Origin: Ceratothoa steindachneri
Lineage: Eukaryota > Arthropoda > Malacostraca > Isopoda > Cymothoidae
DNA: 64,000 nt
Direction of reading: 5' to 3'
Assembly (NCBI GenBank): GCA_963969495.1
Contig: OZ018326.1
Coordinates: forward strand, 147,527,806-147,591,805
Position numbers and translations under genes: made by a program. Within the stretch, counting starts at the first letter, position 1; every line of letters starts with the position of its first letter. The notes beneath the pieces are model-generated. The model searched no databases, was not told where the DNA came from, and was given only the letters and a program-made list of their open reading frames with translations. Positions 62,331-64,000 of this stretch are shown piece after piece.

Positions 62331-62888
62331 CATCCTAGTTATATATATTCCACCACTGTTTAAAAATTAAAATGAAACGGAGGAACAGTAAGATAATAAA
62401 TATATGATTAATTATAAAGTTCTTTCTTTGTTTAAACACATTCTTGGAATTTTCGAGTGCCTGGTTCCGGAAATTCAATTGATTCATTTAATATGCGATA
62501 TAATGCAAAGCGTTGTAGGATTACTGTATATATTTGCTATCCAACATTGCAGATTAATTATTGAATATATATATTAATAGACAAAGCTTTGTATAAATTC
62601 TCAAATATTAGTATGACAGTTGATCTTTTTAACCATTTTTTCTTTCTTTGATGGTATACGCAAAAACCTTTAGGCGAACAAGATTTGTATTTTTTCGATA
62701 GGCAGTGAGAAAACGAATGTAAACATGTGTTGTTGAAAGCAATTTCGATAAAATGTAATGATACTTTTCTTGTAATCTTTTAATCAAGGAAACTGAAATT
62801 AAGCTTTTTGGAATTTCTGGAAGGAAGTATTACTGCCATTGTTAAGTACTTAATCGACATAATCAACGAAAGTAATTCAACGTTGATA
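62331..62888. other. No recognisable feature
   Basis: AT-rich spacer between two LINE fragments. Confidence 0.5.
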
Positions 62889-62890
62889 TA

Positions 62891-63130
62891 CATTATTTTT
62901 ATTTTTTTTTATTTAAGGGGATATCTGGTGAGTGCCGACTTAGGCATAAGTCGCCATAAACAAACAGCCTAGTTCTAGGCTACTTTAAAAAATTAAAAAG
63001 GAAACAACAAACAGAAATAACAATAACAATAACAAAACAATGACAAAAACAATAACAAAAACAACAATTCAACCTGGTTAAATGAAAAGGAGAAGGCCGG
63101 CCTCTCCCCAAAAATCAACAAGTCCACAAA
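62891..63130 (-). other. 3' untranslated region and A-rich tail of the terminal LINE
   Basis: Downstream of the RNase H frame stop on the minus strand there is a (TTATTG/TTTTTG)-type simple repeat at 63000-63069. A short unique segment follows, then an A-rich end (AAATAAAAAAAAATAAAAAT, plus coordinates 62891-62915). This is the expected 3' end of a non-LTR element and suggests its insertion junction is near 62890. Confidence 0.7.
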
Positions 63131-64000
63131 TCAGGTGCACGTACTTGTCCCGAGTACAAGGGACAGGCGGTAGCGACCCCGCCCATCCCGGTACCGGGAC
63201 AGGTATCGTGCGCGAAGATCACCTAGACTGGAACATTCGACAAGAATGTGCCGAACAGTCTGGAGGACTACGCAGTCGTTGCAATAGGGCGCAGGCGAGC
63301 TCTCCATCAAATAGCGATGCGTCACACGAGTGTGTCCGATTCGTAGATGACAGAAAGCAACCTGAAGCCGCCGCGGCATTGGGGGATAGGTCCATGGGAA
63401 CAGTCGCGGCGCAATGGCACGCAACTTTAAGTTCACTTCGACCGTCTCCCATCTTCTTTGCCAAGCAGTCCGAAGAGCTGCCCCTATTCCTGCCATGTAG
63501 TCAGTGTGAGGAAGAGCGAAACGCTGGTCAGGTCGCAGAGTCCTCGCGGACTCTTTGGCGCCCTCATCGGCGCGCTCATTCCCCGCAATTCCTATATGTC
63601 CAGGAACCCAGCAGAAGATAATCTTGACATCCACCCGGCTCGCCAAAACCGTGGCGTCACGGATATCGCGAACCAGGTGATGCGGAGATTCCAATGCCCC
63701 AAGAGTACTCAGCGCGCTTTGTGAGTCGCTATAAATCACAATCCGGTGTACGAACCGGGCACGTCGCGTAATCTCCCGTACCGAGTGGTGTTTTGCCACC
63801 AGCTACGCCGTGAAGACAGAGGCAGCGCCTAGGAGAGCCCCGCTGACTTCAAACAGAGGGGATACGGTGTGGAAGCCGACCCCCTCTTGGGACTTGGAGC
63901 CATCCGTATACACTGGCACGGTTCCAGCGTCACACGATGTGTGCTCAAAGAAAGTCGAACGCAATACTCCCGGCGCTGTACAAGCTTTGGGAGCAGAGGC
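63131..64000 (-). pseudogene. LINE ORF2 3' end: RNase H domain + CCHC-like tail (runs off window)
   Basis: The minus-strand frame enters from beyond 64000. VPVYTDGSKSQEGVGFH carries the first RNase H Asp. Next is SVFTA-stop-LVAKHHS; a TAG at 63803-63805 sits where the conserved catalytic Glu (TAEL) is expected. The frame then runs open for 222 codons: VIYSDSQSAL (third acidic residue), FCWVPGHIGIAGNERADEGA (the His and final Asp), RTAWQRRWE, RLQVAFCHLRIGHTRVTHRY, and a C-terminal CNDCVVLQTVRHILVEC, the C-C-H-C tail of I/Jockey/R1-type elements with RNase H. RNase H removes template RNA during target-primed reverse transcription. The block is far more GC-rich than the window, so it is a comparatively young or separately acquired insertion. 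With one stop seen it is nearly intact at this end. Plus-strand frames here are antisense shadows. Confidence 0.92.

Noticed and set aside
63082..63724. Long plus-strand frames of 179 and 88 codons
   Set aside because: They are antisense to the RNase H LINE frame, with open length explained by its high GC content.

Overview
This window is eukaryotic, AT-rich, non-coding-looking DNA with no intact protein-coding gene. Long (TA)n arrays, a degenerate CCTAA/TTAGG array (the arthropod telomere motif) and the mix of mobile elements point to an arthropod, perhaps a crustacean. The species cannot be read from the sequence. Nearly everything recognisable is a decayed mobile element. Most open frames are chance frames, antisense shadows or (TA)n artefacts.

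Layout. 0-9 kb: a LINE ORF1 zinc-knuckle scrap; a solo-LTR candidate with a perfect 5-bp target-site duplication (1605-2857); a Jockey-like endonuclease/reverse-transcriptase (RT) remnant on the minus strand (3.2-5.6 kb); and a piggyBac-like remnant on the minus strand (6.0-8.3 kb) with one plausible end at a TTAA. 9-21 kb: mostly empty AT-rich DNA with (TA)n arrays, the CCTAA array, two unrecognised open frames near 17.2-18.1 kb, and a block at 19.1-21.1 kb with repeated motifs and a perfect GC-rich palindrome. 21.5-24.7 kb: a hAT transposase remnant, a copy of the uncharacterised 'HGERFHQDI' protein family, and a second solo-LTR candidate. 28.3-29.9 kb: a CR1/L2-like LINE RT on the minus strand. 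32.2-33.1 kb: a second, inverted copy of the HGERFHQDI family.

35.4-41.0 kb: two dispersed repeat families, each present twice in the same order. A second piggyBac-like remnant (38.3-39.9 kb, plus strand) and a (TA)n array lie between the members of the second pair. 43.1-45.5 kb: the only likely host-gene signal, a splice-flanked exon on the minus strand encoding the first half of an immunoglobulin-like domain, plus a possible 53-bp micro-exon 2.2 kb upstream of it. 47.9-49.2 kb: an LTR-like element lying inside a (TA)n array. 54.2-55.2 kb: an internally deleted mariner with both terminal repeats and TA target sites. 55.9-56.8 kb: a CR1-like RT fragment (plus). 58.9-60.1 kb: a Penelope-like remnant running into its GIY-YIG region (plus). 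61.1-62.3 kb: a Jockey-like RT fragment (minus). 62.9-64.0 kb: the 3' end of a GC-rich, RNase H-bearing LINE (minus) that continues past the window edge.

The genes do not form a pathway. The window reads as intronic or intergenic DNA, possibly inside a large minus-strand gene for an Ig-domain cell-surface protein, filled by successive LINE, Penelope, LTR, mariner, hAT and piggyBac insertions. All family calls come from motif recognition by eye. No database search was run.
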